Position numbers and translations under genes: made by a program. This document shows, in pieces, positions 1-6,911 of a DNA stretch of 14,915 nucleotides. This stretch comes from Pseudomonadota bacterium (lineage in GTDB: Bacteria; Pseudomonadota; Alphaproteobacteria; Acetobacterales; Acetobacteraceae): assembly GCA_021798375.1 (NCBI GenBank), contig JAJZHU010000020.1, forward strand, positions 1 through 14,915, read 5' to 3'. Position 1 is the first letter of the stretch, and each line of letters starts with the position of its first letter. The notes beneath the pieces are model-generated. The model saw only the letters and a program-made list of their open reading frames with translations. It was not told the origin of the DNA and searched no databases.

Positions 1-417
1 CAGCGAGCCTTTGGCAAGATCGAGCCAAACCCCCGTCAAATACGCCGCGGGCCAGAACAGCAGCGCCCCCACCCAGGCCAGAAAGAAATTCATCAACGGC
101 CCGGCGGTGGCCACCAACGCCATATCACGGCGCGGATCGGCGAAATTTTCCGCCCGCACCGGCACCGGCTTGGCCCAGCCAAACAAGAAAACAATATGGC
201 CGATGGTCAATAATTGGCTGACGATCAAAAAACCCGGCAACAAAATCGTACCCACGCGATCGATATGGCGCAACGGGTTGAGCGAAATCCGCCCCCTCTC
301 CTTGGCCGTGGTATCGCCCAACAGCATCGCCACATAACCATGCGCCGATTCGTGAAAAGTGATGGCGATCACCACCGGAACCGCGGTCAGCAGAATCTTC
401 AGCAACAAAACCATCAT
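1..417 (-). CDS. Site-2 protease family (M50) zinc metalloprotease, N-terminal part
   Basis: Partial gene: 139 codons are visible and the reading frame is still open at the left edge of the window. Family knowledge: M50 proteases are membrane-embedded zinc enzymes that cut substrates within the bilayer. The translation shows an N-terminal hydrophobic segment leading straight into a zinc-binding HExxH motif (residues 22-26, HESAH). This is followed by NPLRHID-VGTILLPG (about residues 47-62), a long hydrophobic stretch, and ATAGPLMNFFLAW (about 103-115), all typical of the short bacterial site-2 protease subgroup. The third zinc ligand, normally further downstream, is outside the window. The start at 417 gives an ATGA overlap with the nagZ stop; a second in-frame ATG follows immediately. 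Translational coupling with nagZ is therefore likely. The physiological substrate is unknown. Confidence 0.88.
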   Translation of the reverse strand, partial: MMVLLLKILLTAVPVVIAITFHESAHGYVAMLLGDTTAKERGRISLNPLRHIDRVGTILLPGFLIVSQLLTIGHIVFLFGWAKPVPVRAENFADPRRDMALVATAGPLMNFFLAWVGALLFWPAAYLTGVWLDLAKGSL

Positions 418-1319
418 GTGGAAACCACCTGCGCGCGCGCCGCCCGCAACCGCCGCCACGCCGCATCCGAAAGCACGGGCACGCCAGCAAGCAACGCCCG
501 ATTTTCCGCGATTTCGCCCGAACAGGCCAAAGCCACATCCACGCCGGCCGCCAAAGCCTGCCGCGCCAGATCCACCACACTTCCCTGCAACGCCTTCATC
601 CCCAGATCATCGGTGATCAGCATACCATCAAAACCAATCGTGCCGCGAATGACCCCGCCAATCACCTTGGGCGACAAAGTCGCCGGACGATCGTCGAGGC
701 CGGTGAATAATATATGCGCCGTCATCATCCACGGCAGCCACGACAAAGCCTGAAACGGCGCCAGATCCTCGGGCGCGGGCAGATCCAACACCGGCAATGC
801 CAGATGGCTATCCACCAACGCCCCGCCGTGCCCCGGCGCGTGCTTGCCCACCGGCATCACCGATTGCGCCAACAGCCCGCGCGCCATCGCCCCGGCCCGC
901 GCCACAATCGTGGCGGTATCGGCGCCATAAGCCCTGTCGCCGATAATTTCATGCGCCCCCGGCACCCGCCGGTCCAGCACCGGCGCGCAGACCAGATCGA
1001 TCCCCGCCGCGCGGCACAGGGCGCCAATCGCGGAACCGATGGCAAACGCTTCATCCGCGCTGCCAACCTCGCCCGCGGCCTTGTGTCCCGGCCACAAAGG
1101 CGGACGCAAACGCTGCACGCGGCCACCTTCCTGATCGATGGCAATCACCGCACCCGCAGGCAGAACATGGCGAATTTCCGCGCACAAGGCGCGCAATTGC
1201 ACCGGGTCCTGAACATTGCGCGCGAACAGGATCACGCCCAGCGGGGGCGTCGTCTCGAACAAGGCAATCTCCTCGGCCGAAAGCGACAATCCCGCAACGC
1301 CCAGAATTACCGCGCGCAT
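414..1319 (-). CDS. nagZ: Beta-N-acetylhexosaminidase (glycoside hydrolase family 3), NagZ
   Basis: A 301-residue protein of normal length for NagZ. Family role: this cytoplasmic enzyme removes N-acetylglucosamine from GlcNAc-1,6-anhydroMurNAc muropeptides during peptidoglycan recycling. Visible motifs are GVILFARN (28-35), AIDQEGGRVQRL (60-71), KHAPGHG (159-165), the loop Asp-Ser-His dyad (170-172) that acts as the general acid/base in NagZ, and ITDDLGMKAL (235-244), which carries the nucleophile aspartate. The usual KHFPGHG motif has Ala in place of Phe here, which is not a catalytic residue. The start ATG at 1319 has only a weak Shine-Dalgarno-like sequence. The gene lies 22 bp downstream of the SYLF-domain gene and overlaps the site-2 protease gene by 4 bp, so all three may be co-transcribed. 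Confidence 0.95.
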   Translation of the reverse strand: MRAVILGVAGLSLSAEEIALFETTPPLGVILFARNVQDPVQLRALCAEIRHVLPAGAVIAIDQEGGRVQRLRPPLWPGHKAAGEVGSADEAFAIGSAIGALCRAAGIDLVCAPVLDRRVPGAHEIIGDRAYGADTATIVARAGAMARGLLAQSVMPVGKHAPGHGGALVDSHLALPVLDLPAPEDLAPFQALSWLPWMMTAHILFTGLDDRPATLSPKVIGGVIRGTIGFDGMLITDDLGMKALQGSVVDLARQALAAGVDVALACSGEIAENRALLAGVPVLSDAAWRRLRAARAQVVST

Positions 1320-1341
1320 TCAAAGGTCCGGCCGGACACTT

Positions 1342-2151
1342 CTAATGCGGCGACGGCAAAGGTTGCTGCTGCACCGGCGACAGGGATTGCGGGCTGCCGG
1401 TCACCGTCCCAGGATTATTCCCCCCGCCATTGTCCTGATCCTGATGCACCGCCGGGGCATAAACCGGCTGGGCGCCGCCGGTTGAATTGCCGGCACGGGT
1501 CAAGGCCTCACGCAGCGGATCGGCGCCCGGATTGCGCGCCTGCATCGCCACAACGATCTGCCGCGCCGAATAATCCGAGCCGTAATAAGCCATATTCGCC
1601 GCCGAATTGATCGACAGCAACGAACCGGTCAACGACACGCCACCGAACAACCCGCGCGAGCGCGACAGCATCACGATATCGGCACGGAACGCCGCCGTCG
1701 TGGCGGCCTCGGCGCCGATGCTGACGGTGGCGACCGTGAGGCCGCCATCCACACCAAGTTTGAACTGGCTGTCCATGATCGCGTTCAGGCCTTTGTTGGT
1801 GAGGATCATCATCATCAACTCTTGATCCTGCAACCCGAACTGGAACCCGCCGGAACCGCTGGCCAGATTGTAAAAGGCCGGATCGGACCAGGAACCCGCC
1901 GCATCGCGCGCCACCAGCACGCAGCCGCCATATTGGCCGCCAAGGAAAAAAGCCGCCGTAAACACGCGCGGACAAATCAGCACCGCCCGCGATTGCTGCA
2001 CCAGACCCTGAGCGCTGGGGCCGCTGTTGTTGGTCAGCATCTCCTGAACCGTGAGCGTGGCGCGATCAACCAACGCCTGTTGTTCGCTCTGAGCATGAGC
2101 AACCGACACCACAGACAGCGACAAAGTAAGTGCCAAAAGCCACCGACGCAT
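1342..2151 (-). CDS. Exported SYLF-domain (YSC84-type) lipid-binding protein
   Basis: A 269-residue protein. Residues 1-20 form a clear Sec signal peptide (two Arg, hydrophobic core, then AHA|QS), so the mature protein should be periplasmic or cell-envelope associated. Residues from about 25 to 205 match the SYLF/Ysc84 fold: an N-terminal helix, SRAVLICPRVF (54-64), glycine-rich strands with GGQYGGCVLVAR (71-82), WSDPAFYNLASGSGGFQFGLQDQELMMMILT (88-118, shown by its key residues W88, P91, Q107), and DGGLTVATVSIGAEA (135-149). The tail from about 220 is low-complexity, rich in Gly, Asn, Pro and Gln. Family knowledge: SYLF domains bind phosphoinositides in eukaryotes, but the bacterial role is unclear. 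A GGAAGGA ribosome site about 8 bases before the ATG supports this start. It precedes nagZ with 22 bp between them. Confidence 0.88.
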   Translation of the reverse strand: MRRWLLALTLSLSVVSVAHAQSEQQALVDRATLTVQEMLTNNSGPSAQGLVQQSRAVLICPRVFTAAFFLGGQYGGCVLVARDAAGSWSDPAFYNLASGSGGFQFGLQDQELMMMILTNKGLNAIMDSQFKLGVDGGLTVATVSIGAEAATTAAFRADIVMLSRSRGLFGGVSLTGSLLSINSAANMAYYGSDYSARQIVVAMQARNPGADPLREALTRAGNSTGGAQPVYAPAVHQDQDNGGGNNPGTVTGSPQSLSPVQQQPLPSPH

Positions 2152-2232
2152 GATCCGAATCCTTCCTAGTTAACGGGAATCTAGACCAGACTCTCGGGGA
2201 ATTAAAGCGTTACCGCAAGCATTTGACGTTGC

Positions 2233-2880
2233 TTAACCCAACATCTCGTTCACACCGACCACGCGCCACCCTTCCGGTGCGCGTTCCAGCACAGTCAGCG
2301 ACAGGTTTTGAATGGCGAAATGCAAAGCCTGTTGCCCGGTCAGGCCGGCGGCATAAGCCACGCAGGCGCGAATCGCCCCGCCGTGGCTAACCGCCACCAC
2401 ATCGCCGCCTGCCCCTTCGCACCCATGCGTGGCGGCCAGACGTTCCAGCGTGGGGCCAACCCGGGCGATCACATCCTCGATGCTTTCGCCGCCGGGCGGA
2501 CGTTCATCGCCGGAAATCGGCCAAAATGGATGCGCCGGCTGCGCCAGTTGCGCCGGCAACGCGGCATGGGTGATCCCCTGCCACTCGCCCAGATCCTGTT
2601 CCGAAAGTCCCGGCTCGACATGCAAAAGCTGTTCGGGATAGCCCGCGCGAAACAACGCCCGTGCGGTGTGCAGCGTGCGCGACAGCGGGGTCACCACCCA
2701 ATGCACGGGCCTTTCCGGCACCGGACGGGGCAGACGCCGCGCCAGGGCCGCATGCAAGGATTGATCGATTTCCAACCGGTCCTGGCACAACGGCACATCG
2801 AGCGTGCCATACAACACCGCACGCGAGGCTTCCGCCACCAAGGCGTGACGGATCAGATGAAACCTGGTCAATTTACACAT
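2233..2880 (-). CDS. Histidine phosphatase family protein (CobC/GpmB-like)
   Basis: A 215-residue member of the phosphoglycerate-mutase-like histidine phosphatases. Family knowledge: these enzymes pass a phosphate through a catalytic histidine. The expected residues are present: RH at 11-12 (the usual RHG is RHA here), Arg68 in TPLSRTLHTA, Glu94 in GLSEQDLGEWQG, and the second catalytic His166 in VAVSHGGAIRA. This motif set fits both the CobC (alpha-ribazole phosphatase) and GpmB-like branches, and no other cobalamin gene is nearby, so the substrate is not assigned. The gene begins 9 bp after the ABC-2 permease stop on the same strand and is probably the third gene of that transcript. Confidence 0.88.
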   Translation of the reverse strand: MCKLTRFHLIRHALVAEASRAVLYGTLDVPLCQDRLEIDQSLHAALARRLPRPVPERPVHWVVTPLSRTLHTARALFRAGYPEQLLHVEPGLSEQDLGEWQGITHAALPAQLAQPAHPFWPISGDERPPGGESIEDVIARVGPTLERLAATHGCEGAGGDVVAVSHGGAIRACVAYAAGLTGQQALHFAIQNLSLTVLERAPEGWRVVGVNEMLG

Positions 2881-2889
2881 AAACCTGTT

Positions 2890-3684
2890 CTATTCACCAA
2901 TCGAAACCAACATGCCGCTGATCCGGGCCAGCCGGAATTCGCGGATAAACAGCATCATGCCCACCAGCAGCCAGATCAAATCGATGCCGAACGCCCAAGC
3001 CATCTGACGCCAATCGATCACGCCGCTGGCGAGATTTTCCCGCATCGCCTCGAACACATGGGTACTGGGCAAGCAAAGCGCCAGCCAGCGCACCCCATGG
3101 GGCAACACCGCCACCGGGTAATAAATCGCCGACAGCGGCGCCATGCCGAACATCACCGACCAAGCCATCGCCTCGGCCCCGGCGCCGTGGCGCATGATCA
3201 GCGAGATCACCATCAACGCCACGGCAAATCCGGTGAACAGCAACGCCAGCACAAACAGCCCAACCACCGGACCCATTTTGAACAGATTGAACGAATACAA
3301 CGCCCACGCGATCAACGCCGTCGGCACCACGCCCAACAACATGCGCAATATGGCAAAGCCGCTGAACGCCGCCAGCATTTCGCCCGGCCGCAGCGGCGAG
3401 ACGAACAAATGCCCCAGATTGCGCGACCAGATTTCTTCCAGGAATGTCACCGAGAAACCCATCTGGCTGCGCAGACAGACCTCCCACAAAATTACCCCGC
3501 CCAGCAGCGCGCCCGCCGCCACCGAAACCGGCGAGCCCATGCGCGCGGCGAAAAACCGCGACGTATAGCCCCACACCAGCATCGAAACCATCGGCCAATA
3601 GATGGTCTCCAGCAGACGCGGCCAGGACGAGCGATACAGCACCAGGTGGCGATACATCAGCCCCCAAATGCGTCGTGCGTTCAT
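2890..3684 (-). CDS. ABC-2 type transporter permease
   Basis: A 264-residue integral membrane protein with about six hydrophobic segments (roughly residues 24-44, 57-72, 106-130, 138-163, 172-194 and 229-247). Conserved ABC-2 features include LFVSPLRPGEML (93-104), the YYPVAVLP segment (188-195) and LPSTHVFEAMR (205-215). It is the membrane partner of the ATPase encoded immediately upstream: its ATG overlaps the ATPase stop in an ATGA arrangement. Family knowledge: ABC-2 exporters move lipids, polysaccharides, drugs or peptides outward; the substrate cannot be read from this sequence. The downstream gene, 9 bp away, encodes a histidine phosphatase. Confidence 0.92.
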   Translation of the reverse strand: MNARRIWGLMYRHLVLYRSSWPRLLETIYWPMVSMLVWGYTSRFFAARMGSPVSVAAGALLGGVILWEVCLRSQMGFSVTFLEEIWSRNLGHLFVSPLRPGEMLAAFSGFAILRMLLGVVPTALIAWALYSFNLFKMGPVVGLFVLALLFTGFAVALMVISLIMRHGAGAEAMAWSVMFGMAPLSAIYYPVAVLPHGVRWLALCLPSTHVFEAMRENLASGVIDWRQMAWAFGIDLIWLLVGMMLFIREFRLARISGMLVSIGE

Positions 3685-4478
3685 AAACGCTCCCCTTCGC
3701 CCAGATCCTCGGCGCGCAACCGATCGCGGGCGATGTCGAGAAACACCTGCTCGAGATCGGCGCGATCATAACGCTGCATCAGTTCCGCCGGGCTGCCGCG
3801 ATCGACCATGCGGCCCTGTTTCAACATCACCACATCCGAACACAGGCGCGAGACCTCGGCCATGTTGTGCGAGGCCAGCAAAATCGTGCAGCCGCTGGCG
3901 GCGCGATAATTTTCCAGCCAGGTTCGCACCATATCCCCCATATCCGGGTCCAGGCTTGCCGTCGGCTCATCCAGCAGCAAAAGTTCCGGCCGGTTGATCA
4001 GCGATTTGGCCAACGCCACCCTGGTTTTCTGCCCCGCCGACAATTGGCCGGCAAGCCGATCGACAAAACCGTACATATCCAGTTCGGCGACCAATTGCTC
4101 GATCCGCTCGTCGGCATGGGGCACGTTGTACAAATGTCCGTAAACCCGCAGATTTTGCCGCACCGTGAGACGAAACGGCAGCGATACATAAGGCGAGGAA
4201 AAATTCATCCGCGCCAGGGCCGGGAAACGGTTGGCGATCATATCATGGCCCAACACATGAATGCGGCCCGATGTGGGCAACAACAATCCCAGCAGCATGG
4301 CGATGGTGGTGGTTTTGCCCGCCCCGTTGCCGCCCAGCAAACCCAGCGTGGCGCCGCGCGGCAGGTCAAAGCTGATGTCATCGACCGCCAGCGTCTTGGC
4401 GTAAGATTTGGTCAAATGCGCGACGCTGATCGCGGACGATAAAGCATTTTCAATATGACCAGGAACAGGGGGCGGCAT
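3681..4478 (-). CDS. ABC transporter ATP-binding protein
   Basis: A 265-residue nucleotide-binding subunit. Walker A is at 49-57 (GGNGAGKTT), the ABC signature is LSAGQ (146-150), Walker B is LLLLDEP (166-172), and the switch histidine is in ASHNMAEV (202-209). The NatA/CcmA-like order of motifs and the SSPYVSLPFRLTVRQNL region (94-110, key residues Y97, L105, N109) fit the ATPases that pair with ABC-2 permeases. It has a short non-conserved N-terminal extension of about 15 residues. The start at 4478 has a GGAG ribosome site 8 bases upstream. Its stop overlaps the permease start by 4 bp, showing that the two form one exporter. It is probably the first gene of the three-gene unit. Confidence 0.94.
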   Translation of the reverse strand: MPPPVPGHIENALSSAISVAHLTKSYAKTLAVDDISFDLPRGATLGLLGGNGAGKTTTIAMLLGLLLPTSGRIHVLGHDMIANRFPALARMNFSSPYVSLPFRLTVRQNLRVYGHLYNVPHADERIEQLVAELDMYGFVDRLAGQLSAGQKTRVALAKSLINRPELLLLDEPTASLDPDMGDMVRTWLENYRAASGCTILLASHNMAEVSRLCSDVVMLKQGRMVDRGSPAELMQRYDRADLEQVFLDIARDRLRAEDLGEGERL

Positions 4479-4513
4479 TGAAAATACTCCGAGGCTTCGG
4501 GGCCAAAGGCGAA

Positions 4514-4545
4514 AGAACCTTCTGTTTGAACAAAAAGAAGATTCT
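4514..4545 (-). terminator. Stem-loop between ndk and the ABC exporter genes
   Basis: AGAACCTTCT (4514-4523) and AGAAGATTCT (4536-4545) form a 10-bp stem on the RNA copy of the minus strand, with one G-U pair and a 12-base loop. It lies 19 bp past the ndk stop and 36 bp before the ABC ATPase start, where an ndk terminator would be expected. The stem is AU-rich and is not followed by a clear U tract on the minus strand, so it may be only a weak terminator or an mRNA-stabilising hairpin. Confidence 0.35.
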
Positions 4546-4563
4546 TCCGCGTTGCCTTATCAC

Positions 4564-4986
4564 TTAGCCAACAATTTCAATTTCCGCAAAAAAGAAGCCG
4601 ATTTCGCGTGCCGCGGAGGCGGCGCTGTCGGACCCATGCACGGAATTGGCTTCGATGCTCTCGGCGAATTCCTTGCGGATGGTACCGGGCTCGGCGTTCG
4701 CCGGGTTGGTGGCGCCCATCAAAGCCCGGTTTTGCGCGATGGCGTTCTCGCCTTGCAGCACCTGCAACACCACCGGCCCCGAGATCATGAAAGCAACCAG
4801 ATCGGCAAAAAAGCCGCGCGCGCTGTGCTCGGCGTAAAAGCCTTCGGCCTGGGCGCGGCTGAGTTGAACGCGCTTTTGCGCCACGATCGACAGGCCGTTG
4901 GCCTCGAACAAGGCGTTGATTTTCCCGGTCAGGTTGCGGCGGGTCGCGTCGGGCTTGATGATGGAGAAAGTGCGCTCGATAGCCAT
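4564..4986 (-). CDS. ndk: Nucleoside diphosphate kinase
   Basis: A 140-residue protein of the standard Ndk length. It transfers the gamma-phosphate of ATP to other nucleoside diphosphates through a phosphohistidine intermediate in the cytoplasm. The sequence shows ERTFSIIKPDA (4-14) with the ATP-contacting Lys11, the GPVVLQVLQGENAI region (70-83), the GATNPANAEPGTIR loop (91-104), and the active-site histidine 117 in NSVHGSDS. A good ribosome site, AAGGACC, lies about 8 bases before the ATG. The gene stands alone between the fkbM-type genes upstream and the ABC exporter downstream, both on the same strand. Confidence 0.97.
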   Translation of the reverse strand: MAIERTFSIIKPDATRRNLTGKINALFEANGLSIVAQKRVQLSRAQAEGFYAEHSARGFFADLVAFMISGPVVLQVLQGENAIAQNRALMGATNPANAEPGTIRKEFAESIEANSVHGSDSAASAAREIGFFFAEIEIVG

Positions 4987-5078
4987 AATCTTTGGTCCTT
5001 ATGAAGAGTAGGAATACTGCCGGCGGGAATTAGAGGAGACATGCCAAAGCAGCAACCCCCAAACCGACAGGGGAGGTG

Positions 5079-5909
5079 TTACGCCGGGCAACGAACGAAC
5101 AAACGGTTGCCGGAAAATGACGCATGATCGTCCTGCACGGCAAAGCCATGCCGTTCGATGGCGGCGATCAATTCGCGCCCACGTTGCCTGATCTGATCGT
5201 TGCCTCCGGCGATTTCGATCAGCACCGACCGCAGCCGCGGGTCGGCCAATGTCGCACTTGCGCCGGCGATGATCTTTTCCTCGATGCTGTCGACGTCGAT
5301 TTTTATATGTTCGGGAAACCAGCCATCGCCTTTGATCCGCACGATGTCATCGATGGTCAGCGCCAACATCGACACGGCGAAACTGCCCGCCTGCTTGACG
5401 ATCACCGATTTGTTACCCGCGCCAAACACATTTCCGGTGGACCCGGGATCGGCATCGCCCATGAAAAAACGCCCCATCTCCATCCGGTCGGCCACGGCGA
5501 TGCAAAATGCCTCGATGTCGTCGCTCAGGCCGTTGATGTGCAGATTATTCATCAGACAGTTGAAAGTGAACGGATTTGGCTCGAACGCCATCACCCGATG
5601 GCCCTTCGCCGCCGCATAAAGAGAATAGACGCCGACATTGGCGCCAATGTCCAACAGACTGGCCGATGGCGCGAACCCGTCGATCCACCGCAACGTGTCC
5701 GGTTCGGCGGTAAGCCCGACATTGGGCCAGTACGCGGATATTTTGGACGGGGTATAGAATTTAAGCACCACCCCGCCCGCCGCACTTGGCACGATTGGGA
5801 CAAGCCGCGAAGAAACGCGCGAAAGCGTGTGGATTCTTTGCCACTTCGGCAACGCCAAAGTGACCATGCGAACAAAAGCCACCAGAAATGTGGCGTATTT
5901 TCTAATCAC
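5079..5909 (-). CDS. FkbM family methyltransferase (copy 1)
   Basis: A 276-residue SAM-dependent methyltransferase of the FkbM family. The SAM-binding motif I is LLDIGANVGVYS (85-96), followed by the acidic-loop motif AFEPNP (108-113) and the FkbM-specific IKIDVDSIEEKIIAGA (202-217), which ends the core. Where most members read K-(M/I)-D-(V/I)-E-G, this one has DVDS, a visible departure. Family knowledge: FkbM enzymes O-methylate polyketides, and many bacterial members modify surface glycans; the acceptor here is unknown. It begins with GTG at 5909, supported by an AAGG site 8 bases upstream. It lies 83 bp downstream of a second FkbM gene on the same strand and 92 bp upstream of ndk. Confidence 0.88.
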   Translation of the reverse strand: MIRKYATFLVAFVRMVTLALPKWQRIHTLSRVSSRLVPIVPSAAGGVVLKFYTPSKISAYWPNVGLTAEPDTLRWIDGFAPSASLLDIGANVGVYSLYAAAKGHRVMAFEPNPFTFNCLMNNLHINGLSDDIEAFCIAVADRMEMGRFFMGDADPGSTGNVFGAGNKSVIVKQAGSFAVSMLALTIDDIVRIKGDGWFPEHIKIDVDSIEEKIIAGASATLADPRLRSVLIEIAGGNDQIRQRGRELIAAIERHGFAVQDDHASFSGNRLFVRCPA

Positions 5910-5946
5910 CCGATCAGCCTTATTTTATAACTACGACCGCCGCATC

Positions 5947-5975
5947 ATGATATAAGTCATTGTTTTAGCAAGCAA
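5947..5975 (-). promoter_or_regulatory. Possible sigma-70 promoter for the downstream FkbM gene
   Basis: In the AT-rich gap between the two FkbM genes, the minus strand reads TTGCTT (5975-5970), 17 bases, then TATCAT (5952-5947), which is five of six matches at -10. It sits about 40 bases before the GTG start of copy 1. If real, the second FkbM gene has its own promoter. This is a pattern match only. Confidence 0.35.
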
Positions 5976-5992
5976 TGATCTACTGCCATTGG

Positions 5993-6787
5993 TCAGCCGG
6001 ACGCGAAGATAAAATCGCTCGTGCCAGGAACGCTCTGCGGTTGCTCCACCAGCCCGCAGACGCGCAGTTCGGCCCGAATTTCGTCCGCATACAGGGGCAA
6101 CAGCTCCACCTGCAACCATATCCGATTGTTGGAAAGCAGTTTTTTCATTCCGGCGAGGGCTTTGGCTTCATGCCCTTCAATGTCCATTTTCACCACAATC
6201 GACCGGCCGGCGACATCCGCAAACACGTCATCCAAACGGATTTTACGCACCGGAATCGACTTGATGCTGGCGCTGCTCTCGTGTCCCTCCAGGCTGGAAC
6301 GGCCGGTCGAGGGATGCAACGGATCCCTGAACGCGAACATCCGGGCGGTTCCATCCGTGTCGCTTACCGCATCGCCGAAAACCTGAACGCGCTCTTCCCA
6401 TCCGTTCAAAAAAAGATTGGCGAATAATTGCGCCTTGTTGTGCGGATCAGGCTCAAAGGCGCAAATCCGCGGGCAAACGCCCTGTTTGGCCACGGCAAGG
6501 CTATACACGCCAATATTGGCCCCCACATCCAAAAACATATCGGCCTTGCGCTGCCGCACTTGTTCCAACAGCGCCCTTACACTGGCGGGTTCATAGATGC
6601 CATGACGCATGATCCTGGCGTCGATATAGTTCGTGCCGCGCAAAAGATAGAAAATCCCGTAGCTGCCACGAAAAAGAACCGGACTTTTGTAAATGCGGCG
6701 CAGGGCGTGGAGCAGCTTTTTCCGATCAAACGCGGGCGGAAAGATCGCCACGAGAATGGATTGGACAATCGTCCCCAATAAAGTCAT
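5993..6787 (-). CDS. FkbM family methyltransferase (copy 2)
   Basis: A 264-residue SAM-dependent methyltransferase. Motif I is FLDVGANIGVYS (85-96), then FEPDP (111-115) and the canonical family motif VKMDIEGHE (199-207). The N-terminus (about residues 4-18) is hydrophobic and could rest on the membrane. I chose the ATG at 6787, which has a G-rich ribosome-like stretch just upstream; a TTG four codons earlier (6799) would also be in frame but has no obvious ribosome site. It resembles copy 1 in domain layout but differs widely outside the motifs, so this is not a recent duplication. It is divergent from the ABC-F gene across a 124-bp gap. Substrate unknown; glycan or lipid methylation is a reasonable guess. 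Confidence 0.88.
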   Translation of the reverse strand: MTLLGTIVQSILVAIFPPAFDRKKLLHALRRIYKSPVLFRGSYGIFYLLRGTNYIDARIMRHGIYEPASVRALLEQVRQRKADMFLDVGANIGVYSLAVAKQGVCPRICAFEPDPHNKAQLFANLFLNGWEERVQVFGDAVSDTDGTARMFAFRDPLHPSTGRSSLEGHESSASIKSIPVRKIRLDDVFADVAGRSIVVKMDIEGHEAKALAGMKKLLSNNRIWLQVELLPLYADEIRAELRVCGLVEQPQSVPGTSDFIFASG

Positions 6788-6911
6788 ACGCCCCCACAAA
6801 CATCAGCCCACCTACAACTATCGCCAATCGGGAAAGCATACAATTGCCCCAGTCACAACCCGCCGAGGCCGGGCTTTCGCAGCGGCAGGCAGATAGGCTA
6901 CACCAAGCCGC

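Noticed and set aside
2308..3771. Long plus-strand open frame of 487 codons
   Set aside because: It lies antisense to the phosphatase and permease genes, whose motifs are clear. Its translation is full of His, Arg and Gln with no domain, as expected from the opposite strand of GC-rich coding DNA.
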